A stretch of DNA of 64,000 nucleotides from SHLQ01 sp033344795 (GCA_033344795.1 JAWPMS010000001.1:3782001-3846000), one strand, 5' to 3'; positions 1 through 8,000 are shown, numbered from the stretch's first letter. The notes: a model not told the origin generated them from the letters alone. Numbers and translations: made by a program.

Positions 1-440
1 GGGTTTCGACGGTCAGCGAGGGTGCTTCCCTCCGGCTTCGGGAAGACGGCATGGACCTCTACGGCATCCATCGCTTCTCCCCCGGCATCGAATCGATCAT
101 CACGGAATTCCTCTACCTCTCGAATCCCTCCGAAGGCGCTTTGATGCGTCGCGCCGACGTCATCGAGGCGGAAGCGCAAGCGGTCGTCGATGGACTGGTC
201 CGCTGGTGGTTCTCGGACGATGACGGAACCACGCGAGGTCGCGAGTTCACCGACAGTTCGAGTTCGGGAACAGGCGGTTTCGATGGTTGTATCGACCCGG
301 CGCTCACACGGGGCAACACCGGATTCAGCGTGCCGCGAGCGGATCTGTTGACGGTCGCTTCCGGCAAGCTTCCCGGACCACCACCGGCGTTTTCACTCCT
401 TCCGGTCCTGGCGCTCGGAAACGACCCAGCGGTCGGTTAG
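1..440 (+). CDS. N-acetylmuramoyl-L-alanine amidase, C-terminal part (cut by window edge)
   Basis: The frame is open from the first bases of the window, so the 5' end lies outside. The visible residues match the end of an Amidase_3 zinc amidase: LYGIHRFS, then IITEFLYLSNPSEGALM, which corresponds to the family's catalytic-Glu / 'E-x-F-L-S-N' segment, then a helix ending in LVRWW. Such enzymes cleave the bond between muramic acid and the stem peptide outside the membrane. After the domain there is a tail of about 75 residues rich in Gly, Ser and Pro with no recognisable domain. The stop codon overlaps the stop of the convergent LigD-type gene. The family call is fairly sure; the biological role is unknown because the N-terminus is missing. 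Confidence 0.75.
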   Translation, partial: VSTVSEGASLRLREDGMDLYGIHRFSPGIESIITEFLYLSNPSEGALMRRADVIEAEAQAVVDGLVRWWFSDDDGTTRGREFTDSSSSGTGGFDGCIDPALTRGNTGFSVPRADLLTVASGKLPGPPPAFSLLPVLALGNDPAVG

Positions 441-1438
441 ACCTCTTTGGCTCGACTCGGCGCCACTCGAGGTGGCTCGAAAGGCTGCTTTGGATACACG
501 GGAGGCCACGGCGCATCGCCGAGGGTCTCGAGCCCGTCGCGGAACTCTTCGACCAGAGCATCGATGTCTTGGGGATCTTCGTACATCCCCTGCCAGGGGT
601 CGCCCTGCTCAGCGATTCGTGAAGGAACCTCGGCCACGGTCAACTGATCGGGAGCAACCGACTCGAGCACGTCCCACGAAATCGGAGTCGAAACCTGCGC
701 CCCGACCCGGGCTCGGATCGACCAGGCACCGAACACCGTCTTGTGCGGAGCATTCTGGTTGAAATCGATGAAGACCCGCTTGCCTCGTTCTTCCTTCCAC
801 CAGGCGTCGGTCACGTATTCGGGGTGTTTTGCGGCGAGGTGGCGAGCAACCGTCACCGAAGCACCACGCACGTCGTAACTGTCCCACCCGGGCTTCAACG
901 GGACATAGATGTGCAAACCCTTGCTCCCGCTGGTCTTGATGTAGCTGGTGATGCCAATGGAATCGAAGTAGTCCTTCGTGAGCTGAGCGGCGTGACGAAC
1001 TTCCTCGAATCCAATCCCCGGCACCGGGTCGAGGTCGATTCGAAGCTCATCGACATCGCGCCCGGGCACGCGAAAGGGCCACGGATGCATCGTGAATGCG
1101 CCGAGGTTCACCGCCCACACAAGATGCGCTTCGTCGGCCATGACCAACGCCCTCGAAGGTGTTCCGTTGACCGTCTCGACGGTCGTCGTCTGCAACCAAT
1201 CTGGCGCCGAATCGGGGATTCGTTTTTGAAAGAAGGACTTGCCAGACACACCGTTGGGAAACCGTTGCAGCAACACCGGACGGTTTCGCATGCAGTTCAG
1301 AAGTGGGCCGGACACCGCGACGAAATAGTCGACGACGTCGCTCTTGGTGAGTCCGACCTTTGGAAAGTACTCCTTGCCCGGGCTCGTGACGCTGACCTCT
1401 CGCCCAGCCACCTGTCGGACCTGTTCATCCATCCCCAA
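437..1438 (-). CDS. Stand-alone LigD-type DNA polymerase/primase domain protein
   Basis: A protein of 333 aa that matches the polymerase domain (PolDom, archaeo-eukaryotic primase fold) of bacterial NHEJ ligase LigD. The metal-binding DxD is seen in LRIDLDPVPG (about residue 133), followed by the family signature SGSKGLHIYVPL (about residue 170) and a late FDFNQN-like acidic motif (VFIDFNQNAPHKT). It has no ligase or phosphoesterase domain, and no Ku gene is in the window. In actinobacteria such single-domain enzymes often sit apart from the ligase. It likely fills gaps with ribonucleotides during end joining; this is known for the family and not shown here. It is convergent with the amidase and divergent from tRNA-Pro. 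Confidence 0.85.
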   Translation of the reverse strand: MGMDEQVRQVAGREVSVTSPGKEYFPKVGLTKSDVVDYFVAVSGPLLNCMRNRPVLLQRFPNGVSGKSFFQKRIPDSAPDWLQTTTVETVNGTPSRALVMADEAHLVWAVNLGAFTMHPWPFRVPGRDVDELRIDLDPVPGIGFEEVRHAAQLTKDYFDSIGITSYIKTSGSKGLHIYVPLKPGWDSYDVRGASVTVARHLAAKHPEYVTDAWWKEERGKRVFIDFNQNAPHKTVFGAWSIRARVGAQVSTPISWDVLESVAPDQLTVAEVPSRIAEQGDPWQGMYEDPQDIDALVEEFRDGLETLGDAPWPPVYPKQPFEPPRVAPSRAKEV

Positions 1439-1488
1439 ACCCTAGACGGTGCCATCAGATCGAAGTCCCACTACGATCTACCGCCGTA

Positions 1489-1563
1489 CGGGATGTGGCG
1501 CAGCTTGGTTAGCGCGTCGGTCTGGGGGACCGAAGGTCGGAGGTTCAAATCCTCTCATCCCGA
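1489..1563 (+). tRNA. tRNA-Pro (anticodon GGG)
   Basis: The full cloverleaf can be folded by hand. The acceptor stem CGGGATG pairs with CATCCCG, the D stem is GCGC/GCGC, the anticodon stem is TCGGT/ACCGA with loop CTGGGGG (anticodon GGG at 1524-1526), and the T stem is GGAGG/CCTCT around TTCAAAT, followed by discriminator A. The CCA end is not encoded. It reads CCC/CCU proline codons. It lies alone between ligD (divergent) and the LiaF-like gene (convergent). Confidence 0.95.
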
Positions 1564-1572
1564 CAGAGTGGT

Positions 1573-2202
1573 TCACGCAACTTCTTGAGCGTCGGCGTCC
1601 TCGTCGTCGGCTTCAGGCAACGCAGAGACTTCATCGATCGATGCCGCCGCCGTTTCTTCACCTGGGGTGTCCGTCCACACCGATTCCATCTCCCCGAGGC
1701 GAGCGTGCGCACCAAGGCTGGGTTTCTGGTGGAGCTGCGGCATCGGCGTTGGATCGGCCAATCCCGAAGAGGGCTCCTCCATGAGAGGCTGAGGGGGAAG
1801 CACGTCCGAGGTCTTCAGCTCCCAATCTTCGAGCGGATCGGTGAGTTCTTCCGCGTCCTGAGCTGTCGACGCGTGGCAACGGCCGAAGATGGTGGTCGAT
1901 ACCAACACCACAGGTGGTAGCTCGGCTGCGGGTCCGGAAGGATCGACCTCGAAGCGACTCGACGACAGCACGCTGACCGACGACGGTTGCACGCTTGCGC
2001 CTTCTGGCAGCGTCACGGTCGCACTACCGAAGAGGCACATGATCTTCAGCGATATCGACTCATCCTCGGGGTCGGCGTATGCATCGCGAAAATCGACATG
2101 ACAACGACCGAAGAGGATGAGAGCTTCTGACTTCTTCGCAACCTTCCAGCGACCTACGCGCCGGCATGTCCCGAAGATCGCCGTGAGTTTTGCCGCCGCC
2201 AT
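1573..2202 (-). CDS. LiaF-like cell-envelope response domain protein (paralogue 1)
   Basis: A 209-aa protein with no membrane segment. Residues about 10-120 show the beta-helix-like pattern of the C-terminal domain of LiaF/VraT proteins (DUF2154/DUF1707-associated): 'LFGRCHVDFRDAY' then 'LFGSATVTLPEG' then 'TTIFGRCHAS', repeats built around F-G-x-x. The rest is an acidic, low-complexity tail. I chose the ATG that follows GGAG at suitable spacing; an upstream start would add 15 residues. A second copy of the family is encoded at 34250-34741. LiaF proteins sense envelope stress together with LiaRS, but here no TM segment or two-component pair is adjacent, so the function is open. Confidence 0.55.
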   Translation of the reverse strand: MAAAKLTAIFGTCRRVGRWKVAKKSEALILFGRCHVDFRDAYADPEDESISLKIMCLFGSATVTLPEGASVQPSSVSVLSSSRFEVDPSGPAAELPPVVLVSTTIFGRCHASTAQDAEELTDPLEDWELKTSDVLPPQPLMEEPSSGLADPTPMPQLHQKPSLGAHARLGEMESVWTDTPGEETAAASIDEVSALPEADDEDADAQEVA

Positions 2203-2296
2203 ACGTTCATTTCTCCGAGTCGATCGTATTCGGAGATCCATCGACACTACGGGGTCAGAATTGATTGGTCGTTCGACCCAGAGACAGCGAAATCGG

Positions 2297-2324
2297 CCTC
2301 AACGTTGACCGTTTTCCGCCGATT
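2297..2324 (+). promoter_or_regulatory. Candidate sigma-28 (FliA)-type promoter of the HDOD response regulator
   Basis: CTCA, 16 bases, GCCGATTG. The -10 part resembles the classical flagellar GCCGATAA. The same arrangement is found before fliN, flgB and fliO. The predicted transcript start lies about 30 bases before the GTG start at 2363, which has its own AGGAG. Confidence 0.6.
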
Positions 2325-2362
2325 GTCAGTGCAGGCGGCACCCAGGTAGGAGAAGAAGCGAC

Positions 2363-3550
2363 GTGGTCGTACGCATCCTCTTTGTTGACGATGACTGGAA
2401 CGAGTTGGAGCAGCTGCGATTGGCCACGCGTCACAAGCGCGACGACTGGTCCATGAGCTTTGCTTGCGGATCACGTGATGCGCTTCGTCACCTCGCTTCG
2501 GTGAACGAGCCGCCCGATGTTGTGTTGTCTGAACTGGACCTCGAAGGTATCGATGGCATCGAGTTGTTGCAGAAGGCTCACCGGAAGGCACCAGAGTCGA
2601 TCCGGCTGCTGCATTCAGCCGATCCTTCTACAGCAGCCTTGTGCAGAGCAGCCCCATGGGCCCACCACCAGCTCGCCAAGCCGCTCATCGTGGATGAGTT
2701 CGAAGCGACGATTCGCCAGCTCACTCAGCATCCCAGACGATTCGAGGACAACCCGATCGTGCAACTCGCTGAATCGGTCGACTCGCTTCCCACGCTGCCG
2801 ACGACGTACCAGCGCGTCATGGAAATCGCGCAAACGTCCGACTTTTCGCTCGGTGAGATTGCCAGCGCGATCCAAGATGACATCGGCCTGACCGCCGAAA
2901 CGATCAAGCTGGTGAACTCTTCCTTCTTCGGTCTCCGATCCGACGTGACATCGATCGAACAGGCTGTGGGCCTCCTTGGCCTGGACGTCATTCGGGGCTT
3001 GGTTCTGGGCAACTCCTTGTTCGGCGATTCGATGGCCGGCAGTTCTTGGCTCGATCTTCCAGGCCTCTCGGAAAGAAGTCAGGACGTCGCGGCTTTGGCC
3101 CGTGCATTGGCAAAGGCCGATGGACACTCCAACCGAGATCAGGCGCTGGCCTTTCTCGGCGGCATGGTCCATGGAGCTGGCTTGCTGCTGCTCAGCCGAT
3201 GCCCCTCGGTCGACATGCCGGCTTCGACGGGTATCGAATACTCGATCGATCCCGCTGTGGACCTCCGCCTCTTTGGCGTCGATCGGTATGCCCTAGGGGC
3301 CTATCTGCTTCGACTCTGGGGCTTTGAGCGAAACGTGGTTGCGGCGGTCGCCGGGTTGGCGGTCGAGCCACATCTGATGCGCTCGCCAACGGCTCGCTCA
3401 CTTCGCACCGCCAGCGAACTCGTTGCGTGGGGAGGCTTCTCGGTCACCGCATTCGTCGAGGGGGATCAGGAGACGCGCGACCTCGTCTCTGCGATGCGCC
3501 AAGAGCTCGACAAGCGGTTGCAGGATGACGGCACAGCGAAAGCTGCGTGA
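2363..3550 (+). CDS. Response-regulator-like protein with HDOD output domain
   Basis: A 395-aa protein. Residues 1-120 form a receiver fold: acidic cluster DDD at 9-11, the VVLSELDLEG strand, HSADPST and the conserved KP (LAKPL). The phosphoacceptor position is Glu57 rather than Asp (LSE, where LSD is usual), so it may be a fixed, phospho-mimicking receiver. Residues about 135-330 are an HDOD domain (LPTLPTTYQRVMEIAQ, KLVNSSFFGL, VTSIEQAVGLLGLDVIRGLVLG), an HD-like fold lacking the metal residues and used in signalling. The GTG start follows AGGAG. A FliA-type promoter precedes it, which ties it to the flagellar regulon. The stop codon lies inside the first unit of a 5x19 bp repeat. Confidence 0.8.
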   Translation: MVVRILFVDDDWNELEQLRLATRHKRDDWSMSFACGSRDALRHLASVNEPPDVVLSELDLEGIDGIELLQKAHRKAPESIRLLHSADPSTAALCRAAPWAHHQLAKPLIVDEFEATIRQLTQHPRRFEDNPIVQLAESVDSLPTLPTTYQRVMEIAQTSDFSLGEIASAIQDDIGLTAETIKLVNSSFFGLRSDVTSIEQAVGLLGLDVIRGLVLGNSLFGDSMAGSSWLDLPGLSERSQDVAALARALAKADGHSNRDQALAFLGGMVHGAGLLLLSRCPSVDMPASTGIEYSIDPAVDLRLFGVDRYALGAYLLRLWGFERNVVAAVAGLAVEPHLMRSPTARSLRTASELVAWGGFSVTAFVEGDQETRDLVSAMRQELDKRLQDDGTAKAA

Positions 3551-3626
3551 CACAGCGAAAGCTGCGTGACACAGCGAAAGCTGCGTGACACAGCGAAAGC
3601 TGCGTGACACAGCGAAAGCTGCGTGA
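3532..3626. repeat. Five perfect tandem copies of a 19-bp hairpin-forming unit
   Basis: The unit CACAGCGAAAGCTGCGTGA is repeated five times without a mismatch (3532, 3551, 3570, 3589, 3608). Each unit can fold: CAGC-GAAA-GCTG, extended by two more pairs after one mismatch. It contains GCGAAAGC, an octamer known to form an exceptionally stable DNA mini-hairpin. The array fills the gap between the convergent ends of the HDOD gene (whose stop is in unit 1) and fliN (stop 5 bases after unit 5). It may act as a bidirectional terminator or barrier; this is inference. Confidence 0.95.
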
Positions 3627-3630
3627 GCCC

Positions 3631-4071
3631 TCAGTTCGCGAGTTTTGTCACTCGGACGCCGAGGCTGTTGCCGACAGCGACGACTTCGCCGTATGCGACG
3701 AGTACACCATTTGCAAGCAACTCGATCGGAGCGCCGGTCGTTCGTCCGAGATCGAGGACGTCGCCTGGCGACATCGACAGGATCTCACCGAGCGGCTGCT
3801 TGGTCTCGCACAGTCGGGCGGTCACCATCACTTGCAGGTCTGACAACAGCCCGAGTCGAGCAGCAATGGAGGGGTCGGTGTCGACCTTTGGCATTTCCAC
3901 TTCGGAGTCGCCCGCGTCAGCTGCGCCGTCTGCGATGCCGTCGGCCAGTTCTGCCTCGATCTCTTCACCGATGCCTGGACCGTTCTCGCCGAGCGCGTCC
4001 GCGAGGGTTTCCGGCCTCTCCGTGTCCGTGGAGGAATCGACCGGTGTCACCGGCGTCGCGTCCGTGCTCAT
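3631..4071 (-). CDS. fliN: Flagellar motor switch protein FliN
   Basis: A 146-aa protein. Residues about 75-146 form the SpoA/FliN domain (LGLLSDLQVMVTARLCETKQPLGEILSMSPGDVLDLGR, LLANGVLVAYGEVVAVGNSLGVRVTKL). The first 70 residues are an acidic, Asp/Glu/Ala-rich extension with no known fold. FliN forms the lower C-ring with FliM and FliG and takes part in switching and export. It is the last gene of the block and is separated from fliM, which lies 25 kb away. A FliA-type promoter ends about 8 bases before the ATG, so the mRNA may be leaderless. An in-frame GTG one codon upstream is less likely. Confidence 0.88.
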   Translation of the reverse strand: MSTDATPVTPVDSSTDTERPETLADALGENGPGIGEEIEAELADGIADGAADAGDSEVEMPKVDTDPSIAARLGLLSDLQVMVTARLCETKQPLGEILSMSPGDVLDLGRTTGAPIELLANGVLVAYGEVVAVGNSLGVRVTKLAN

Positions 4072-4079
4072 CACTTGAA

Positions 4080-4107
4080 TAATCGGCAGTATTCGGGCGG
4101 AGCTGAG
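4080..4107 (-). promoter_or_regulatory. FliA-type promoter of fliN
   Basis: Read on the minus strand: CTCA, 16 bases, GCCGATTA. This is the best match in the window to the sigma-28 -10 consensus GCCGATAA. The -10 element ends 8 bases before the ATG at 4071, which leaves no room for a Shine-Dalgarno sequence, and none is seen. Confidence 0.65.
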
Positions 4108-4136
4108 GGGTCAGACGACCTAGGAAATCCCGTGTT

Positions 4137-4556
4137 CTACACGCCGAGCGGTGTGCGGGTCGAATGATCGCCGAGAAGCACGGTCTGACGAGCGATTCGT
4201 TTCGTCTGATTGATGACAATGGGCCCGAGCAAATTCGCGGTCACCGACGGAACATCGCGATCGATGGTCACGAGTGTCAACACCAAGAGGTCCGCGGGAT
4301 CATCGACGGAGAGAGCGGATTCGTCCTCGTCGGTCAACGCAAGCTCGTAATCCGGAAAATACTCCCAAGGAATGACCGCGAGGAACGCGAGGTCACCGTG
4401 ATCGACGTCCTGAATCCAGTAGAACGGTTGTTCATCGGAGACCTTGATCAACGTGACCCCTCGGACATCGGGGAATCCGGGCAGGCCGTCGGGAAACGAG
4501 ATCACCGAGTCGGGGTCGATCTCAATTTCACCGAAGCGCGTCGTTTCCAGGGTCAC
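4137..4556 (-). CDS. fliW: Flagellar assembly factor FliW
   Basis: A 139-aa protein with the FliW signature: FGEIEIDPDSVISFPDGLPGFPDVRGVTLI near the N-terminus, then PFYWIQDVDHGDLAFLAVIPWEYFPDYE and a C-terminal NLLGPIVINQTKRIARQTVL. In other bacteria FliW binds flagellin and CsrA, releasing CsrA's block on flagellin translation once flagellin is exported. csrA is present at 29502-29732 and both flagellin leaders have GGA-containing structures, so the partners are all here. It follows flgL by 20 bases and is probably co-transcribed with flgN-flgK-flgL. Confidence 0.95.
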   Translation of the reverse strand: MTLETTRFGEIEIDPDSVISFPDGLPGFPDVRGVTLIKVSDEQPFYWIQDVDHGDLAFLAVIPWEYFPDYELALTDEDESALSVDDPADLLVLTLVTIDRDVPSVTANLLGPIVINQTKRIARQTVLLGDHSTRTPLGV

Positions 4557-4576
4557 CGCCTGATCCTATCCCTGGC

Positions 4577-5461
4577 CTACAGATAATTCAGAAGCGAAAT
4601 GCGGTTGATCTGCGCCGACGCGGCCAGCGCCGCTTCGTACGCCAGACTCGCTTCGGACATGGCGATACTAGCCTCGACAAGGTCTGCGTCTTCGAGGTCG
4701 GACACCGACGCTTGGAGGCTGACGCTTGAATCGGCGTGGTCACCGAGGGTTGCCTCGATCCGACTGGTGCGCGTCCCAACGAGGCCCAGACTGCCGATGA
4801 TCGACTCTCGCACCGTCTCGAGTTCCTGAAGACGGGCACCGCCGAGCGCGGTCATGTCCGCAGCACCGGCGTCCACGATGATGTCGTCGAACACGTCGAA
4901 CAAGCTCTTGCCCGAAGTGAACCCGAGCATCTCTTGAGCGTCGAAGTTGACCTGTATGACCTGGTTGTCAGCAACGCGTCGAAGGATCTGCCCGGAGTCG
5001 CCAGTGAAGGTGACTCCTCCCGGACCATCGGTGAGAGCCGTGGCCTGGAAGCCCCCGAACAGCGACTTACCGCCGTGGGTTTCGTTCATGATCGCGATCA
5101 TCTCTGCGCGGATCTCTGCCACCTCGAACGCGGCCATGTCACGGCTCTCCGCTGTCATGGTGTCCGTGGCCATGGCGATCGTGAGTTCTTCGACTCTCGC
5201 CAATCGATCGAGCACCGTTTGCAGCGATCGATCCTGAGCGTTCATGAACGCGACTGCGTCGTTGCCTGCTCGTTCATATTGTTCGATCGCTTGGGCTGAT
5301 GCGCGCAGTTGTGAGGCGCGGTCTGCTGCAGCTGGGTCGTCAGACGCACGGTTGATCCGGCGTCCGCTGACGATGAGATCGCGAGCCTTCGTCTGCTGCA
5401 CACCGGCGTTGTTCACCGACTCGAGCGTGGATTGCCACACATGTTGTGTTGATACCCGCAT
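4577..5461 (-). CDS. flgL: Flagellar hook-associated protein 3 (FlgL, hook-filament junction)
   Basis: A 294-aa protein that begins MRVSTQHVWQSTLESVNNAG, followed by the flagellin-type N-terminal helix (RRINRASDDPAAADRASQLR), a middle part with GKSLFGGFQA typical of FlgL, and a C-terminal coiled coil (SLQASVSDLEDADLVEASIAMSEASLAYEAALAASAQI) ending in LLNYL. FlgL forms the junction between FlgK and the filament. Its length is close to the family norm. It lies 18 bases downstream of flgK and before fliW, the same order as in Firmicutes. Confidence 0.95.
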   Translation of the reverse strand: MRVSTQHVWQSTLESVNNAGVQQTKARDLIVSGRRINRASDDPAAADRASQLRASAQAIEQYERAGNDAVAFMNAQDRSLQTVLDRLARVEELTIAMATDTMTAESRDMAAFEVAEIRAEMIAIMNETHGGKSLFGGFQATALTDGPGGVTFTGDSGQILRRVADNQVIQVNFDAQEMLGFTSGKSLFDVFDDIIVDAGAADMTALGGARLQELETVRESIIGSLGLVGTRTSRIEATLGDHADSSVSLQASVSDLEDADLVEASIAMSEASLAYEAALAASAQINRISLLNYL

Positions 5462-5479
5462 GACGCTCAGCCCCTACCG

Positions 5480-6832
5480 TTACCTGCCGACCAAACCGGT
5501 GCGGTTGATCAGGACGTCGAGCATCTGGTCCACGCTTGTCATGACTCGAGCCGATGCCTCATATGAACGCTGATACTGGAGCAGCATGGTGAGTTCTTCG
5601 TCCAGATTGACGCCGGACACCGCGCCGCGACTTGCTTCGAGGGTTGCCAATACTCCGGCGTTCGCATCGGCTCGTGTCTGCGCCGTCAAAACCGCCGAAC
5701 CGACCCGACCCACAACCGATCGTGCCTGCTCGTTCAGCGTGCCACTCGCGCCGCTCTGGCCACGCAACCCCGCCATATCGAGGGCGTGATTGCCATCCAC
5801 AGCCGAACCGGTCGATGAAGCGGCGAGGAGATCGGCCGAGAAGCCTGTCGCCAAGCCGAAGTCCGCCGCTGACGTGGCACTGAAGATGTCGCCGCCGGCC
5901 GCCCCGTTGAGATCGAAGCCGAGTTGATGCTGAGTGTTGACCACGTCGCGGATCTCGGCCGCAAGAGTATCGAGCTCCGCGAGCACCTGGCTGGTCGCCG
6001 CATTTCCTTCGATCAGCAACGCTCCCAACTCGCCTCCCGGCGAGATGGTGGAGCCGTTGTCCGTTTGAAGCGTCGCAGGGTCTCCAGAGATGGACAACGA
6101 GCTGTGATTCGTACCTCGAATGACGTCGAACCCGCCAATGGACAGGTTCATCATCTCGCCGTCGACCATGTGCACGGTCGCTCCGAGTGAAGCGGCAAGA
6201 CCATCAGCGAGCCGGTCGCGCTCATCCTTCAACCCGTTTGTGTTGTCGCCGGTCGCGTCTTGGGCTCGAATCTCGCCGTTCAAGCGAGCAATTTCGGCGA
6301 TGGCCGTGTTTTGTTCTTCGAGCCGTCTTCCCGCCGTCGCCACGTTCGCCGCTTGCACACCCTCGACTTCCTGAGCTGCTCCACGCAGCGCACGGCTCAG
6401 GGCTTCCGAGGCGTCGAGAACGAGATCCCGAGAAGTAGCCGACTCCGCATCGAGGCTGAGCTCTTCCCAACCGTTCCAAAACGCTGTCAGTGCCTCAGCG
6501 AGACCGTCGGAGTGTGGGCCGAGGGCTCGCTCGATCTCCGAGAGTGTTTGAAGGGCGATCTCGACACTGCCAGAATTCGCCAGCTCTGACCGCACGCTTG
6601 CATCCAACACGACATCTCGCGCCCGACTCACTCCCGTGACCGCGACGCCTGCGCCGTTGGCGCCTGGGCCAATGAGCAGCGAGGGTCCAAGCCTCTCGGT
6701 GCTGACCTGGTCGACTCGCTGACGCGAATGCCCTGGCGTCGACACATTGGCGATGTTGTGGCCAATCACGTCGAGCGCCCGCTGACTTGCCGCGACACCC
6801 GATCGGGAGATGTGGAGTCCGTCGAAGGACAT
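5480..6832 (-). CDS. flgK: Flagellar hook-associated protein 1 (FlgK)
   Basis: A 450-aa protein. The N-terminal rod-type motif is GLHISRSGVAASQRALDVIGHNIANVSTPGHSRQRV, followed by FlgK-typical segments (RLNGEIR..GDNTNGLKDERDRLADGLAASLG, IGGFDVIRG) and the C-terminal LDEELTMLLQYQRSYEASARVMTSVDQMLDVLINRTGLVGR. FlgK is the first junction protein on top of the hook. The gene starts 2 bases after flgN, its dedicated export chaperone. Confidence 0.96.
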   Translation of the reverse strand: MSFDGLHISRSGVAASQRALDVIGHNIANVSTPGHSRQRVDQVSTERLGPSLLIGPGANGAGVAVTGVSRARDVVLDASVRSELANSGSVEIALQTLSEIERALGPHSDGLAEALTAFWNGWEELSLDAESATSRDLVLDASEALSRALRGAAQEVEGVQAANVATAGRRLEEQNTAIAEIARLNGEIRAQDATGDNTNGLKDERDRLADGLAASLGATVHMVDGEMMNLSIGGFDVIRGTNHSSLSISGDPATLQTDNGSTISPGGELGALLIEGNAATSQVLAELDTLAAEIRDVVNTQHQLGFDLNGAAGGDIFSATSAADFGLATGFSADLLAASSTGSAVDGNHALDMAGLRGQSGASGTLNEQARSVVGRVGSAVLTAQTRADANAGVLATLEASRGAVSGVNLDEELTMLLQYQRSYEASARVMTSVDQMLDVLINRTGLVGR

Positions 6833-6834
6833 GG

Positions 6835-7365
6835 TCAGAACGCGCCACGAAAGAGATGGCCAGGATTTCTCGCACCTTTGGCATCGTCACCATCGGTGAG
6901 ATCGAGTACCTCGGCCACCGCTTGACGTCCCGAGGCCGATTGGCGTTGGACGGCTTCGCGGAGAACCGAGAGGGCGCGTGACGTGACATCGATCTCGCGT
7001 GTCAACCGAAGAAGGACCTTGCGATGCGACGCCGGAGCGATGGCAGCGATGTCGACGATTCGCGGGGCATCGCTACCCAATGCAACCCGTGCCGCAGAAA
7101 TGGCTTCGATCGTGCGACCTTCGTGGTCGACGACGGCGACCGTCGCATCGCTGACGTCGCTGGCCGCGAGCTGAATGAACCGCGGGTTTCCGTCGAGCAG
7201 GAGCAGACGGAGTGAGGTGAGCCGGTAGTGCAGGTGCAACAGAAGAGAGAGTTCCTCATTGAGGACCAGTACCAATGCATCAAGACGAGCTTCCAGATCA
7301 TTGTGATCGGAGTGCTCGGCTGTGCTGCCGGTCAGGGGGATCTCTGAATGGGTCACGCAACCCAA
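6835..7365 (-). CDS. flgN: FlgN-family export chaperone
   Basis: A protein of about 176 aa, all helical in appearance: LEARLDALVLVLNEELSLLLHLHYRLTSLRLLLLDG at residues 24-59, then a regular C-terminal helix (LLRLTREIDVTSRALSVLREAVQRQ). This is the FlgN pattern. FlgN escorts FlgK and FlgL to the export gate, and flgK follows within 2 bases. The first codon is a TTG; a GTG three codons later is an alternative. Neither has a clear Shine-Dalgarno sequence. Identification rests on structure and position more than on strong sequence conservation. Confidence 0.75.
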   Translation of the reverse strand: MGCVTHSEIPLTGSTAEHSDHNDLEARLDALVLVLNEELSLLLHLHYRLTSLRLLLLDGNPRFIQLAASDVSDATVAVVDHEGRTIEAISAARVALGSDAPRIVDIAAIAPASHRKVLLRLTREIDVTSRALSVLREAVQRQSASGRQAVAEVLDLTDGDDAKGARNPGHLFRGAF

Positions 7366-7439
7366 TCGGACAAAGCGCTTCCTTCTTAAGAGCTGTGCTG
7401 CCCGACGGTCGGGAGGCTACTAATTCTCGTTGTAGCACT

Positions 7440-7467
7440 ATGGATGTCGTACGTAGATGACATCCAT
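7440..7467. terminator. Hairpin between fliS and flgN
   Basis: ATGGATGTC at 7440-7448 and its complement GACATCCAT at 7459-7467, loop of 10. It stands 7 bases after the fliS stop on the minus strand. There is no T-run, so it may be a weak terminator, an RNA-stabilising hairpin or a regulatory dyad before flgN. Confidence 0.4.
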
Positions 7468-7473
7468 CCTCTG

Positions 7474-7851
7474 TCAGAGAATGGCTCGCCAACCTTCAAG
7501 AATGTTCCGCATCACTTGCCGCGCTGGCCGAAGCGGACTGCGCGAGCGGTCAACGAACGATTCAAGGCACTGCCGGTCGACGTATGCGTACAACGCATCG
7601 AGGTTCTCTGCGATTTCACCCTGACTGAGATCGAGTGAGCAGCGCAGCTCGATCACGATGTCTTGCGCATGCCGAATCAGCATTCCGCGTTCAAGATCAT
7701 CGTCGGCTTCGATCGCTGCGTCGAGGTCGTTGACGACGCGTTCGAGCATCATCAGGATCAACACCTCGGGAGGCGCCGTCAGCACCCGTTCGGTTTGGTA
7801 CCGCTCGAGATCTCGCTGTTGCCCAGCGGAGAGGTGCATGGTGTTCGTCAT
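7474..7851 (-). CDS. fliS: Flagellin chaperone FliS
   Basis: A 125-aa protein with the FliS layout: YQTERVLTAPPEVLILMMLERVVNDLDAAIEA, then a helix with IELRCSLDLSQGEIAENLDALYAYVDRQCLESFV. The 'L-x-x-L-Y-x-Y' core is the flagellin-binding site in characterised FliS proteins. It keeps flagellin monomers soluble until export. It lies downstream of flagellin A, separated by 174 bases that hold three hairpins, so it may be translated from the same transcript at a lower level. Confidence 0.92.
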   Translation of the reverse strand: MTNTMHLSAGQQRDLERYQTERVLTAPPEVLILMMLERVVNDLDAAIEADDDLERGMLIRHAQDIVIELRCSLDLSQGEIAENLDALYAYVDRQCLESFVDRSRSPLRPARQVMRNILEGWRAIL

Positions 7852-7906
7852 TGTTGGTCGTTCCGCCTTGATGTGAGAGTGTTCCGGTTAGAGGTGAGAC
7901 CCGGAG

Positions 7907-8000
7907 CCCGAGCCCCGCTCTGAGAGCGAGACTCGGGCCTCGGAATCCTGATCGACTGGGAAGAGTCGATCGGGCGACCGGCAGACCAAACAGACTGCCG
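7907..8000 (-). terminator. Cluster of three hairpins downstream of flagellin A
   Basis: On the minus strand after the flagellin stop: a hairpin with arms CGGCAG/CTGCCG (7979-8000), one with 8-bp arms GATCGACT/AGTCGATC (7950-7971), and one with arms CCCGAG/CTCGGG that also encloses CGCTCT/AGAGCG (7907-7937). No T-run follows. They could be a rho-type or strong-stem terminator, or protect the abundant flagellin mRNA from 3' decay while letting some transcription reach fliS. Confidence 0.5.

Noticed and set aside
743..1588. Plus-strand open frame over the LigD-type gene and tRNA-Pro
   Set aside because: It runs through a tRNA and is antisense to a clear polymerase-domain gene.
3532..3626. CRISPR-like array
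   Set aside because: The 19-bp units are directly adjacent with no spacers, and no cas gene is near.
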